35,463 nt of DNA from JBCDBL01 sp039183635 (GCA_039183635.1 JBCDBL010000028.1:1-35463), one strand, 5' to 3'; shown: positions 7,651-16,295, counted from the first letter of the stretch. Notes: generated from the letters alone by a model not told the origin. Numbers and translations: made by a program.

Positions 7651-8580
7651 ATGCCCGTCTACGCGCCTTATACGTTCGATCTCACCGTCTCGCCCTCTGA
7701 AAATCCGCTGCCGGCGCGCCGAAAATCCGACGATGTCACGGCTGGTGATTTACAGGCGCTCATACGTGCGCTGGACACGGACTTTCCGCGGGAGTTGAGG
7801 CGCCTGATCGCCGCCCATGTCCTCGGCGGGCCGATTTCAGACGCTGGCGATATCCTCGTCACGGACAGCGTCGACATTGCGATGGATCGAGCGCTGTCGC
7901 GTCTTGTGTTCCAGACGATGGACGTCGACCGCGGGGGCGCAGCGCTGATGGTGCGGATCGTTTCCCTGGATGCGGTTATTGACTTGTTCGGCCCCGACAT
8001 CGCTGTCTTTGACGCTGTGGTCGCAACATATGGGCCGCTTGCTTATGACAAAGCCCTCCGCAAGGCGGGGTACAATTGGGTGATCGGGCGCATCGATTAC
8101 AACGTGTGCCTATCGAAAGGCGTGCGCAGCGGTTTCGCCGAGGCCATGCAGAGCACTTACGGCGCAACGGAAAAAGGAGATATCCGTCCGGCTGCCTTCG
8201 AAGATACGGAGCTGGTGGCCTTTCGCTCGGGCCTTGACGCGGAAGCTGAGCCCCAGCAGGAACGTCGCCGCGGTGCTGTGACCCCGCAATTGCTGGCCGC
8301 CATGGTCAGCGCGGCCTTTGCGATGGTCGCCATGTTCTCCGTTCCAGGAATGGACAAGGAGGATATCGTCACGGAGCAACCCCAGGTCGAACGCGTCAAT
8401 GTGATCGACAGTGCAGCGGTGGTGCGTCCGCAGTTTGAAAAAGTGGTTGCAGCGGATATCGTAGAACCGGTTCAGGCGCCGGGGGCGGGCAGAGGCAATT
8501 CGGTTGTGAACTTTATTCGCTCCATCACGAAGGACGATGACACATCGGATAAGGGCGCGACCGCGATCAGTTTTTTGTAA
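7651..8580 (+). CDS. Unrecognised single-pass membrane protein
   Basis: A 309-residue protein I do not recognise. Residues 30-170 look like a folded, mainly helical domain (AGDLQALIRALDTDFPRELRRLIAAHVLGG and later AYDKALRKAGYNWVIGRIDYNVC). A short charged stretch ERRR at about 204-207 precedes one hydrophobic segment (about 213-232). A roughly 75-residue acidic, Val-rich tail follows. The topology suggests a cytosolic N-domain with a periplasmic tail. ATG 7651 has a good ribosome-binding site (AAAGAGG). The last 109 bases overlap the 3' end of the convergent Lrp gene, so its C-terminal residues are antisense to Lrp coding sequence. Codon use resembles the neighbours, so it is probably real. 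Confidence 0.7.
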   Translation: MPVYAPYTFDLTVSPSENPLPARRKSDDVTAGDLQALIRALDTDFPRELRRLIAAHVLGGPISDAGDILVTDSVDIAMDRALSRLVFQTMDVDRGGAALMVRIVSLDAVIDLFGPDIAVFDAVVATYGPLAYDKALRKAGYNWVIGRIDYNVCLSKGVRSGFAEAMQSTYGATEKGDIRPAAFEDTELVAFRSGLDAEAEPQQERRRGAVTPQLLAAMVSAAFAMVAMFSVPGMDKEDIVTEQPQVERVNVIDSAAVVRPQFEKVVAADIVEPVQAPGAGRGNSVVNFIRSITKDDDTSDKGATAISFL

Positions 8581-8942
8581 ACCCGGTCGTAATCCTGTAT
8601 GTCGCGCACCACGACCTTCAACAGGTAATCTGCTTCCCCGCTGAGGCGGCAAAACTCAATGATTTCCGGTATGGACTGAACGCCTTTTGCAAAGGCCTGA
8701 AGCCAGTCCTGCGTGTGCTGGTTCGTCCGAATGGTGACATAGACCGTAACGCCAAGGCCCAACGCACGTTCGTTTAGAAGCGCGACTTTCTTATCGAGGA
8801 CGCCTTCATCTTCAAAACGTTTCAGGCGACGCCAACAGGCGTTTTGCGATAATCCAGCTTTTTCGCCAATTGCAGCGACAGATTGCGCAGCGTCCTTTTG
8901 CAACTCGGATAATATTTTTATATCGATGCGATCGAATTTCAC
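8472..8942 (-). CDS. Lrp/AsnC family transcriptional regulator
   Basis: A 156-residue regulator with the family's usual length. The N-terminal winged helix-turn-helix (about 2-60) reads DRIDIKILSELQKDAAQSVAAIGEKAGLSQNACWRRLKRFEDEGVL, closely matching the Lrp signature. The C-terminal RAM/ligand domain includes EIIEFCRLSGEADYLLKVVVRDIQDYD. It likely senses an amino acid and binds DNA as an oligomer. The start is GTG 8942 with AAGG about 10 bases upstream. The upstream 8943-9060 is AT-rich, as Lrp-type target promoters often are, which suggests autoregulation. The gene is convergent with, and overlaps by 109 bases, the preceding membrane protein. Effector unknown. Confidence 0.93.
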   Translation of the reverse strand: MKFDRIDIKILSELQKDAAQSVAAIGEKAGLSQNACWRRLKRFEDEGVLDKKVALLNERALGLGVTVYVTIRTNQHTQDWLQAFAKGVQSIPEIIEFCRLSGEADYLLKVVVRDIQDYDRVYKKLIAVAPLSDVSSSFVMERIKFTTELPLPAPGA

Positions 8943-9060
8943 GTTATGCGGCCTTCTTCTCGTTTATTTTTGTAATTTTACGGCTTTTTACGATAAAAAT
9001 CACAAGATTTCTTTTATTTTTATAATTCTGTCCCGCCCAATCTCATTCGCTTTTGGAAGC

Positions 9061-9088
9061 AAAAAAACGCCCCGCATAAAGCGGGGCG
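9061..9088 (-). terminator. Rho-independent terminator of the DUF1838 gene
   Basis: On the minus strand CGCCCCGC (9088-9081), loop TTTAT and GCGGGGCG (9075-9068) form a perfect 8-bp stem followed by seven T residues (9067-9061). It is 30 bases past the stop codon at 9118. Confidence 0.9.
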
Positions 9089-9117
9089 TGTAAAGTTTGG
9101 GGATTTAAAGAAGTGGT

Positions 9118-10002
9118 CTATCGTTTCGGGGCTTTTATGACGCCTTCGGAAACATCTTTGTAATAGGACCAGCTCGTGACGTTGCGCCGGTCGTCGTCCA
9201 AAGGCGGCGGACCGGCGTACTCAGGATAATGCTTACGGATCTCAGCCTTCATTGTGTCAGACAGCTCGTCCCATGCGTTCAGTTTCAAACCAGCCGTATG
9301 CATATAAATTATTCCATCCCGGCCGCTCATTTTCATCCAGGGCAGCCAGTCCGACATTCGCTCCCAACTCACATGGGTCTTGGCTGTCGTTTTATCGGGG
9401 TCGAGCAAATCGTCGGCATCGCCGAAGAAGTTGAACATTTCCGTGGCGTGATAGGCGCCCCCGATTTCTGCTTCATATGAGGCGGTGAGGGGGTTTTTAT
9501 AAAACAGCGGTACGGTCGAAGACTGCCGCCAGAGCCCATTTTTAATCTGCCCCCGCCATTTCAACGCAGATCCATCGCTCTCCTTCGCATACATAGTGAA
9601 ATTCACGGGATCGTTCGCCACATGGAGAACGTCGACTGTTTCGCCGGACCATGGATTGTCCCATTTGGACAGGACTTTTCCGGTTTTCGGGTCCTTGTAG
9701 AGAAGGATTTCGCGGGAGACGAGCTTAAACCCTTTGCCGCGTTTGGCGTCTTCAACGGCGCTGCAGGCGCGCACGTTCATACCTTCCACCAGGAACAGGA
9801 GCTTGTCTTTTTCGCCCAGGCGGCGTGAAAAAGCCCGGCCTTCCCACCAATAGGTGATCGGCTCCCCATCTACCGTGGAGCACATGATTTTGCGGGAAAT
9901 CTGGAGCGCGTCAGCGGACGTGTTGGGGTCAAGCTCCGCAAAAGCCTTAGCGCCAGACAGGGCGGCGCAAACCCCTGCGGCGGCGAGAAAATATTTTAAC
10001 AT
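9118..10002 (-). CDS. DUF1838 family exported protein
   Basis: A 294-residue exported protein with the features of DUF1838, a family of unknown function. The N-terminal MLKYFLAAAGVCAALSG to AFA-E is a classic signal peptide. The mature part has the family blocks ITYWWEGRAFSRR, LLFLVEGMNVR and SDWLPWMKMSGRDG, and is rich in Trp and Tyr. The start at ATG 10002 has GGGAG upstream; an extension to 10038 has no signal-peptide logic. It is divergent from another exported protein at 10112 and carries its own terminator. Location next to a TonB-dependent receptor, a CpcT-like protein and oxidoreductases suggests periplasmic handling of an imported compound, which is inference. Confidence 0.8.
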   Translation of the reverse strand: MLKYFLAAAGVCAALSGAKAFAELDPNTSADALQISRKIMCSTVDGEPITYWWEGRAFSRRLGEKDKLLFLVEGMNVRACSAVEDAKRGKGFKLVSREILLYKDPKTGKVLSKWDNPWSGETVDVLHVANDPVNFTMYAKESDGSALKWRGQIKNGLWRQSSTVPLFYKNPLTASYEAEIGGAYHATEMFNFFGDADDLLDPDKTTAKTHVSWERMSDWLPWMKMSGRDGIIYMHTAGLKLNAWDELSDTMKAEIRKHYPEYAGPPPLDDDRRNVTSWSYYKDVSEGVIKAPKR

Positions 10003-10031
10003 GCACTGTCTCCCTCGATAGGTTTCTATAA

Positions 10032-10058
10032 TTGGCATAAAAGCATATCATTTGCCAA
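10032..10058. promoter_or_regulatory. Dyad in the DUF1838/10112 divergent promoter
   Basis: TTGGCA (10032-10037) and TGCCAA (10053-10058) are perfect inverted half-sites separated by 15 bases. The spacer contains AAAAGCATATCATT (10039-10052), whose right half matches the GntR-type palindrome seen at 22289, but the left half does not. It may bind a regulator of both divergent genes. Confidence 0.35.
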
Positions 10059-10111
10059 GGCCGAGACAGGCTCGATTGTGAAAAAAGCGATTGGAACAAG
10101 ACGGAGCCGCC

Positions 10112-10876
10112 ATGAAAATGATGAAATTGCAAGCGCTGTCGGTGATTGCAACGTTCCTGACTGTTGGCGCCGCTTCTGCCAACACGCCGGATCTGACCGG
10201 CGGCGAGATCGTTGCGCGCGCGACGGAGGCGGCCGGCGGGGCGGCCTGGAAGCGTCCGAAAACCCTTTATTTCGAGGGCGATATGCGGATGTATGCGGAC
10301 GGCCTTTTTAGCGAGGAGACCCATGTCGACCGATATGTCATGCGGCGCATTCTGCCGACGCAATCCGATGACGCCCATGCGGCCAACGGCATGGTGCGCT
10401 TCGACGCATATGCAAAAGGCGAAATCGTCTTTCAGATCAGTTTCGACGGCGTCGACACCTATGATCGGAACGGCCGTGTCGATGACGCCGTCGCCACCGA
10501 GCAATGGTCGGCGGCGTTCGGTTTCGGAATCATTCGATTCGCAGACGGGGAAGGGTTCTCCGTCGACCGCCTTGCGGACGATCAGGTTGAAGGACGCGCC
10601 TGTTACATTGTGCAGGTCACGGACCCGGCCGGCAAAGAGACGATCTTCGGCATAGATAAAGAGGGCTACGAGATTCGCATGGTCGGCTTCGACACGCCCC
10701 GGGGCTGGCACCATCGCGTCTATTCCGACTTCGACTGGCATGAGAATCCAAGATTTCGTCAGCCGACCCGGGTGCGTCTGTATTATGACGGCCGAAAAAC
10801 CAACGACATCCGATGGCCTGTGTTCCGGGTGAACGTTCCCCTTGATCCAAAGGATTTTGTCATTTCGCCACGGTAG
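10112..10876 (+). CDS. Exported protein, LolA-like fold suspected
   Basis: A 254-residue protein with a signal peptide (MKMMKLQALSVIATFLTVGAASA, cleavage before NTPD). The mature part starts with EIVARATEAAGGAAWKRPKTLYFEGDMRMY, and alternating strands such as VEGRACYIVQV and ETIFGIDKEGYEIRMV follow. This layout resembles outer-membrane lipoprotein sorting protein-like (LolA-fold) domains, which bind lipophilic ligands, but I cannot name a family with certainty. ATG 10112 has GGAG 5 bases upstream; TTG 10091 is in frame but less likely. It is divergent from the DUF1838 gene and precedes the TonB-dependent receptor by 156 bases. Confidence 0.7.
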   Translation: MKMMKLQALSVIATFLTVGAASANTPDLTGGEIVARATEAAGGAAWKRPKTLYFEGDMRMYADGLFSEETHVDRYVMRRILPTQSDDAHAANGMVRFDAYAKGEIVFQISFDGVDTYDRNGRVDDAVATEQWSAAFGFGIIRFADGEGFSVDRLADDQVEGRACYIVQVTDPAGKETIFGIDKEGYEIRMVGFDTPRGWHHRVYSDFDWHENPRFRQPTRVRLYYDGRKTNDIRWPVFRVNVPLDPKDFVISPR

Positions 10877-10957
10877 CAAACGCGGTGTGGCTTCAACGCA
10901 ACGGCGAGCCGGCAAACAAAAAGAGGGCCGTTTTAGCCTTTGCAAAACTGTGATAAG

Positions 10958-10974
10958 TATAATGTTATGCCATT
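10958..10974 (+). promoter_or_regulatory. TonB-receptor promoter with GntR-type site
   Basis: A perfect -10 TATAAT (10958-10963) overlaps AATGTTATGCCATT (10961-10974), which matches 12 of 14 positions of the palindrome at 22289 and shares its TTTAA right flank. No good -35 is seen, which would fit a regulated promoter. A repressor bound here would block the -10. Confidence 0.55.
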
Positions 10975-11032
10975 TAACGCGCCTGGCGCCGGTCGAGGCA
11001 AAGGCGGCACATCCAGGGAGGGGACACCAACA

Positions 11033-13555
11033 ATGCAAACATACTCCAATACACTTAAATCCGTCGCTTTGACGTCGTTTTTACTTTCAACAACAGCACT
11101 CGCGCCAAGCGTGGCGCTGGCGCAGGATGACGCGGCGAGCGAGCGCGACATAATCACGGTGACGGCGCGGAAACAGGAAGAAAACCTTCAGGAAGTCCCC
11201 GTTGCGGTGTCCGTCGTAAGCTCGGCGGCAATTGATAATCTCGCGCTACAAGACCTTTCCGACATTGCTAAAACCACCGCCGGTTTGTCATTTGATAATG
11301 AATTTGGCCGCAACTCCAATCGCCCTGTTATCCGTGGTCAGGCGAATATTCTTGGCGATTCGGGCGTATCCTACTTTATTGATGGTGTTTATATTTCCGG
11401 ATCAATCGCGGGGTACGACATCAACGACATTGAGCGTGTTGAAATTGTAAAGGGACCGCAAAGCGCGCTCTACGGACGAAACACTTACTCAGGCGCAATT
11501 AATATCATTACGAAATCCCCCGGGGACGAGTGGTCTGGCCGACTTCAGGTCGAAGCGGCTGAAGATGATCAGTATGAAGTGTCTGGCACCGTTAAGGGAC
11601 CGATTATTCCAGGCGTATTATCAGCTGGTCTGACCGCGCGGTACTATGAGTTCGGCGGCGAATACACAAACCAGTTCGATGGATCGAGCATCGGCGAAGA
11701 AGAATCAATGTCTTTTTCCGGCGTCGTCGAATGGACGCCGACGGATCGCCTGCGCGCCCGGGGTCGGGTCTACTATTCCGAGCTTGACGACGGTCAGCCA
11801 GCCTTGTTCCACCAGGCGGCATCGGAAAACAATTGCTTCTTTGACAACGGAACCCTTTATGGCGGCGACGGTCGCTATTTCTGCGGCGTCGTAGAACCTC
11901 GCGATGTCAGCACTGATTATTCCGTTCAGATCGGCGATAATGCTGGCCGTGAAATCGAAGACCTGCAGACAAGTTTGGTTGTTGATTACGACATCAGCGA
12001 CAGGCTGACGCTTACGTCAATCACCGGGTACAACAGCACCGACGAAATAGACCTCACCGATGGCGACTATCAGCCGACATCGTTCCAAACTGCGGTGTTC
12101 ACGCCAGGCGGCTTTCCATTCGGCGACATCAACGGCGTGCCGCTTAGCATCAGCCCAACGCCATTCCCGCCTTTCACATACGCTTATGTTGGCGATACTG
12201 TAGACTTCACGTTCGCAAACGAGAGCGAAGTACGGGATTTTTCCCAGGAATTGCGTCTTGAGTATGTCGATGATCGTGTGCACACAATCTTAGGCGCTTA
12301 CTATTTCGACGAAAAAAGCGAAAGCAAAGATATTCGTACGCTTCCTGCTGGAGCTACGGGCATTGCAGCTGCAAATTTTGGAGCCGCGCTGGCGGAGCAG
12401 AACGCGCTTTGTAACCTCAACCCGATCTGTAACTCGATTATTCCATTGTTCGGCCCAACCATCACAGTGCCGCGCGACACCAATGATCTTGACACCCAGA
12501 ACATCGCCGTCTTCGGTCTTTTTGAATACGAGTTGACGGATAAAATCGGCGTGACCCTTGAAGGCCGCTATGCTGAAGAAAAGATTGAGCAAACAGCTGT
12601 TGTTCAAGATCTTGGCGGACCGGTCGAAAACATCGTTCAAGCTGAGGAGACATTCACGTCTTTCAACCCGCGCATAACGCTCGACTTCAAGGCTACAGAT
12701 ACAAATTTCTTCTATGTCTTGGCGGCGCGGGGCAACAAACCCGGAGGTTTCAATGGCACAGTCGCCATTGAGGCTGGCTTGCCGACCTTTGATGAAGAGG
12801 AAGTCTGGTCTTACGAAATCGGTACGAAAAATGTACTTGCCGATGGGCAGATTACTTTGAACCTGGCGGCGTTCTTCAATGAGATCGAAGGGTATCAGCT
12901 GACCCAAAACGCTCGCAGCGGAGTAAACACGACATCGGCGACGGTGAACGCCGGCGATGCTGAAATAATGGGCCTTGAGGCTAGCTTTATCGCCCGCCCG
13001 GCAATGTGGGACGGCCTGACCTTTACAGTGAATTACGCTTATACGGACTCAGAATTTACAGAAGGCACCGACCAAAACCAAGGCGTCTTAAATGATGTAG
13101 CGGATAACGGCCTTGTGGATTGTTCTACAGGGTTCCAATTCCCTGATATTGTCGATGATTGTTCGACAACGGATAACCCGCCAGTATTCGGCTCTATCGT
13201 CGGCAATCAAATTCCGAGGACAGCTGAACATCAATTGTTTATGGATGTGGACTATGTCCGCCCATTGTTGAACGACTGGGAATGGTTCACGGGTTGGAAC
13301 ATGTCCTATGAATCGAGCAAGTTTGCGCAAGTTCACAATCTTGCTGAAACGGGCAACACTATGCTGATGGATGCACGCCTTGGCGTCAGCAACGATCGCT
13401 TTACACTCCGTCTGTGGGGTAAGAACCTTCTTGATGAAGACTCCACGCCCCTTGTCCTGCGGTACGCTGACGGCGCTGACACGTTCAAGCGCTCTTTCGT
13501 CGGTACGTTGCGCCGTGGCCGTCATTTCGGCGTCACTGCGACGGCGAACTTTTAA
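11033..13555 (+). CDS. TonB-dependent outer-membrane receptor
   Basis: An 840-residue outer-membrane transporter that imports a substrate with energy from TonB-ExbB-ExbD. A signal peptide ends at VALA-QDD. The TonB box/plug opening DIITVTARKQEENLQEVPVAVSVV is followed by the plug domain with NRPVIRGQ and IERVEIVKGPQSALYGRNTYSGAINIITK. The 22-strand barrel fills the rest, ending in the terminal Phe of VTATANF, the standard barrel C-terminus. The family is the type abundant in sphingomonads and hyphomonads; the substrate is unknown and there is no neighbouring siderophore gene. ATG 11033 has the strong site GGGAGGGGA. A GntR-type operator lies in its promoter and a strong terminator follows, so it is transcribed alone. 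Confidence 0.95.
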   Translation: MQTYSNTLKSVALTSFLLSTTALAPSVALAQDDAASERDIITVTARKQEENLQEVPVAVSVVSSAAIDNLALQDLSDIAKTTAGLSFDNEFGRNSNRPVIRGQANILGDSGVSYFIDGVYISGSIAGYDINDIERVEIVKGPQSALYGRNTYSGAINIITKSPGDEWSGRLQVEAAEDDQYEVSGTVKGPIIPGVLSAGLTARYYEFGGEYTNQFDGSSIGEEESMSFSGVVEWTPTDRLRARGRVYYSELDDGQPALFHQAASENNCFFDNGTLYGGDGRYFCGVVEPRDVSTDYSVQIGDNAGREIEDLQTSLVVDYDISDRLTLTSITGYNSTDEIDLTDGDYQPTSFQTAVFTPGGFPFGDINGVPLSISPTPFPPFTYAYVGDTVDFTFANESEVRDFSQELRLEYVDDRVHTILGAYYFDEKSESKDIRTLPAGATGIAAANFGAALAEQNALCNLNPICNSIIPLFGPTITVPRDTNDLDTQNIAVFGLFEYELTDKIGVTLEGRYAEEKIEQTAVVQDLGGPVENIVQAEETFTSFNPRITLDFKATDTNFFYVLAARGNKPGGFNGTVAIEAGLPTFDEEEVWSYEIGTKNVLADGQITLNLAAFFNEIEGYQLTQNARSGVNTTSATVNAGDAEIMGLEASFIARPAMWDGLTFTVNYAYTDSEFTEGTDQNQGVLNDVADNGLVDCSTGFQFPDIVDDCSTTDNPPVFGSIVGNQIPRTAEHQLFMDVDYVRPLLNDWEWFTGWNMSYESSKFAQVHNLAETGNTMLMDARLGVSNDRFTLRLWGKNLLDEDSTPLVLRYADGADTFKRSFVGTLRRGRHFGVTATANF

Positions 13556-13583
13556 GGCGCACACGGGGTGGGTCCAATAAAGA

Positions 13584-13617
13584 GGGCGGCGACTTGGGGT
13601 CGCCGCCCTTTTCTTTT
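13584..13617 (+). terminator. Rho-independent terminator of the TonB receptor
   Basis: GGGCGGCGAC (13584-13593), loop TTGGG and GTCGCCGCCC (13599-13608) form a perfect 10-bp stem followed by TTTTCTTTTT. It starts 28 bases after the stop. Confidence 0.93.
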
Positions 13618-13620
13618 TAA

Positions 13621-13729
13621 AGCATTTCGAGTTCAAGTGGATGCCGGTTGAGCGTCCGGAAATGCGTAACCACAAGGCTTTAACGCGTCGCTTTATTTCC
13701 GGTTGATGCGGCGATGCTTTAAGACGCGT
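13621..13729. repeat. Two-hairpin intergenic repeat, copy D
   Basis: The first hairpin pairs GCATTTC (13622-13628) with GAAATGC (13659-13665). The second pairs ACGCGTC (13683-13689) with GACGCGT (13723-13729). It shares CGGTTGATGCG (13700-13710) with the copy inside gspG. It fills the gap between the receptor terminator and the CpcT-like gene. Confidence 0.6.
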
Positions 13730-13746
13730 CAGAAAAGGGGCGATGC

Positions 13747-14757
13747 ATGATCATTCGATTGATAACTTTGGCGGCGGCGTTCTTCAGTTTCGCTTTCGGC
13801 GTCAATGCACAGACGTCTCCAGGGCCGAACGACGTTCTCGATCGTGATTTCCGGGTCATGATGGAATGGTTCCCGGGGCGGTATGACAATCAGGAGCAGG
13901 TTTATTTTCAAAATCTCCTCGACACGCCGGAGGAGGCGCGCAACGGCCGCATTCACAGTATTTTCTTTCCCGTCGAACTCGACGGTTTTTCCGGAGAGAC
14001 ATTTTATGTCCAGCAATACGGCGATAACGATCCCTCGAAGGTCTATCGCCAAAGGGTCTACGCCTTTACGCCGGATTATGAAGAAAACGCCATACGGCTG
14101 ACGATTTTCACACCAAAGGCGCCGGAGACCCTTTTGGACGCTCACCTCGACCCGTCGAAGCTGGAAGGTCTCGGGCCCGACGACATGATCGCCAGACCCG
14201 GTTGCGAGGTGTACTGGCGTCGCCAGGCGGGGCAGTTCGTCGGATATATGAAACCGCGCGCCTGCTCCTTTGTCTCCGAACGCTCTGGCAAGCGTATTTT
14301 CATCACGGACGATCTGTTCCTGTCGGAACACAAAATCTGGATCAGCGACCAGGCGGAGGATGAGGACGGCGCGTACGTTTTCGGCAATAAGGCCGGCGTT
14401 CCCCATAAAAACAACCGCGCCCGGGATTTCAAATGCTGGGTCGCGGTGAAAAAGCGCAACGGCGAGGACTGGACCTTCGTGCGCGACGTCGCCATCCACG
14501 ACAATGGCGATTGGGCGGAGATCTCCACGGATGAACGGCGGCCGAAGACCGTTTACATCCGCATGCGCAATGTGAAATGGCCCTATGGCCGCAACCGGGA
14601 CTCGCTGACGCTTTACGTTCATGAGGACAAGGACGCATCCGCGGTTTCATATGCCTGGAACGAGGCGAATGCGGAGCGTGTGGCGGTCAATCTGCGCTGG
14701 ATGCAGGCGAGCTGCACGGTCGATAAAAGCTCCTTCGCCTACAGAGAAGACATGTAG
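13747..14757 (+). CDS. Exported CpcT/CpeT family protein
   Basis: A 336-residue protein with a signal peptide (MIIRLITLAAAFFSFAFGVNA, before QTSPG). The mature start RVMMEWFPGRYDNQEQ, the MIARPGCEVYWRRQAGQFVGYMKP block and DLFLSEHKIWISDQ match the CpcT/CpeT (chromophore lyase) family, a calycin-like barrel. In cyanobacteria such proteins attach phycobilins to phycobiliproteins; nothing here encodes phycobiliproteins, and the exported location argues for ligand binding rather than bilin lyase activity. Cyanobacterial members are about 200 residues, so this one has an extra C-terminal region. ATG 13747 has AGGGG 6 bases upstream. It is convergent with the amine oxidase, 6 bases apart. Confidence 0.8.
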   Translation: MIIRLITLAAAFFSFAFGVNAQTSPGPNDVLDRDFRVMMEWFPGRYDNQEQVYFQNLLDTPEEARNGRIHSIFFPVELDGFSGETFYVQQYGDNDPSKVYRQRVYAFTPDYEENAIRLTIFTPKAPETLLDAHLDPSKLEGLGPDDMIARPGCEVYWRRQAGQFVGYMKPRACSFVSERSGKRIFITDDLFLSEHKIWISDQAEDEDGAYVFGNKAGVPHKNNRARDFKCWVAVKKRNGEDWTFVRDVAIHDNGDWAEISTDERRPKTVYIRMRNVKWPYGRNRDSLTLYVHEDKDASAVSYAWNEANAERVAVNLRWMQASCTVDKSSFAYREDM

Positions 14758-14763
14758 CCCCGT

Positions 14764-16212
14764 TTATCCGACGAGACGCCGTCGCACGGCTTCGGCCGCT
14801 GTTTCACCCGAAGCAACGGCGCCGCCGAGGCCGGGGGTTATCGGGCTGACATGTTCTCCGGCGCAATGGACCCGCCCCTGGGGCCGCCGCACGGCGGTTG
14901 CCAGGCGCGCGGTTTGCCCCGCCGGCCATTCGGCGTAGCCGCCCCCCGCATAGGGGTTCGCACCCCAGCTCACTCGTTTGGCATATCGTATACGGCCTTT
15001 CGACGCCGGGCGCATGCGCGCGAGTTCAGTCTCGACAAGCCGCGCGACCTCCACCTCGGACAGGGCGTCCACCGCCGCCGCTTCCGCGCCGTTCAGCCAG
15101 ATTTTGTAGCCGATTTTCTCGCCGTCCCGGGAAAGGCGCAGGAACAGCCGGTCCAGGGGGCCGTCCGTCCACATCGACGGGGCGAGCCCATCATCGTCCC
15201 AGAACGGTTCGGCGTCGACGAACAGCAGCGTGACTTTCGTGCTGTCCGCGGTTCTGACGGCGTCGATGAAATCTGCGTCCATGGGGAACGACAGCTTCAT
15301 GGACCGCAGAATAGGCAACGGCGCCGTGGCGATGCAAAAGGGCGCGGCGAACCGCCATCCGTCCGCCGTCGTCACTTGAACACCCGTATCGTCTTCGTCG
15401 ATCGCGGCGACGGGCGCGTTTGTAATAGGGGGCGCGGAGAGGCGGGCGACGATCGCCTCCGGCAGGCGGCTTGTCCCGCCGACAATCACGTCCGCGCCGC
15501 CGCCATGGCTCCACAGATATTGCCCGCGCCATATTCCCATGACGGAGGTCGCCCGGGGATCGTTGACGTTGGCGTTCGCAGCGACGAGGCGTCGCGCCTC
15601 CGGCGAGGCGCCAAGCGCTTCAAGGGTGGCGTCAAGGGATCTGTCCTTGCCGGCGAAGGCGGGGTCCGTCCAGTCGTCGGCGTCTTTCAAGGGGTTGTGA
15701 GGCCCAAGCAGGCGGGGCAGCAGCGCCACTGGCGCTACGGCCCGTTCCTCTGGCGCGAGGCGGTTCGCGGCGCTGTCCGGCCAGACCTCCGGCGCCATGG
15801 TCGCGCCGTTCACATGGTAGCAACCGTCCCTCAGCCGATCGGCGTATGGGTAGGGGGCGATATCGACCCCGACCTCCGCCGCAAGGTTGCGCAGGGCGAC
15901 GTAGGCGCCGCCGACCTGGACGCCGCCATATTCCGGCCGGTCCGGAAGGTCGGCGCCCGTATAGGCCCGCCCGCCGATGCGGCCAGCCGCCTCCAGGACC
16001 ACAACGTCATAGCCCGCCGCCTCAAGCCGCCGCGCCGCCGTGAGACCGGCAAGCCCCGCGCCGATGACGATGACGTCAGAGCGGCGCGCCCGCGACAAAC
16101 GGGCCGGCGCAGCGCACGCCGGGGCGAGGCCCAGCGCGCCAAGACCGATGAGGGTTTTGCGCCGCGTGACGCCGCGCAGTCGGGCATGGGTCCTCGTGTT
16201 CGTCTTCGCCAT
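14764..16212 (-). CDS. Tat-exported FAD-dependent amine oxidase family protein
   Basis: A 482-residue flavoprotein. A twin-arginine signal is visible (TRRKTLIGLGALGLA, Arg17-Arg18), with Cys33 soon after as a possible but poor lipobox. The FAD-binding Rossmann motif VIVIGAGLAGLTAARRLEAAGYDVVVLEAAGRIGGRAY starts at about 47. The C-terminal flavin block VHCAGEHVSPITPGLGGAVASGETAAEAV is intact. Members oxidise primary or secondary amines to imines or aldehydes with release of hydrogen peroxide. Substrate unknown. It is divergent from the VOC operon, and a GntR-type palindrome lies between them, so the two are likely co-regulated. An aldehyde dehydrogenase in the same cluster could take its product. 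Confidence 0.88.
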   Translation of the reverse strand: MAKTNTRTHARLRGVTRRKTLIGLGALGLAPACAAPARLSRARRSDVIVIGAGLAGLTAARRLEAAGYDVVVLEAAGRIGGRAYTGADLPDRPEYGGVQVGGAYVALRNLAAEVGVDIAPYPYADRLRDGCYHVNGATMAPEVWPDSAANRLAPEERAVAPVALLPRLLGPHNPLKDADDWTDPAFAGKDRSLDATLEALGASPEARRLVAANANVNDPRATSVMGIWRGQYLWSHGGGADVIVGGTSRLPEAIVARLSAPPITNAPVAAIDEDDTGVQVTTADGWRFAAPFCIATAPLPILRSMKLSFPMDADFIDAVRTADSTKVTLLFVDAEPFWDDDGLAPSMWTDGPLDRLFLRLSRDGEKIGYKIWLNGAEAAAVDALSEVEVARLVETELARMRPASKGRIRYAKRVSWGANPYAGGGYAEWPAGQTARLATAVRRPQGRVHCAGEHVSPITPGLGGAVASGETAAEAVRRRLVG

Positions 16213-16266
16213 CGCCGCTTCCTTATTCCCGCATTTTTACGCCGAGAGCCTAGCGCCAAACATCAT

Positions 16267-16280
16267 AAAGATATACCATT
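16267..16280. promoter_or_regulatory. GntR-type palindrome, amine-oxidase/VOC promoter
   Basis: AAAGATATACCATT differs from AATGATATACCATT (22289) at one position, and 15 bases (GATATACCATTTAAA) are identical in both. It sits between divergent genes starting at 16212 and 16296. Confidence 0.65.
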
Positions 16281-16295
16281 TAAAGAAAAGTGGTT

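Noticed and set aside
9947..11038. 363-codon minus-strand frame across 10112-10876
   Set aside because: It is antisense to the exported protein at 10112, spans two promoters and the DUF1838 start, and has no domain.
13729..14622. 297-codon minus-strand frame opposite the CpcT-like gene
   Set aside because: Shadow of the plus-strand CDS, which has a signal peptide, ribosome-binding site and family motifs.
13747..14757. Evidence for phycobilisomes or phototrophy from the CpcT-like gene
   Set aside because: No phycobiliprotein, bilin synthesis or photosynthesis gene is present, and the protein is exported.
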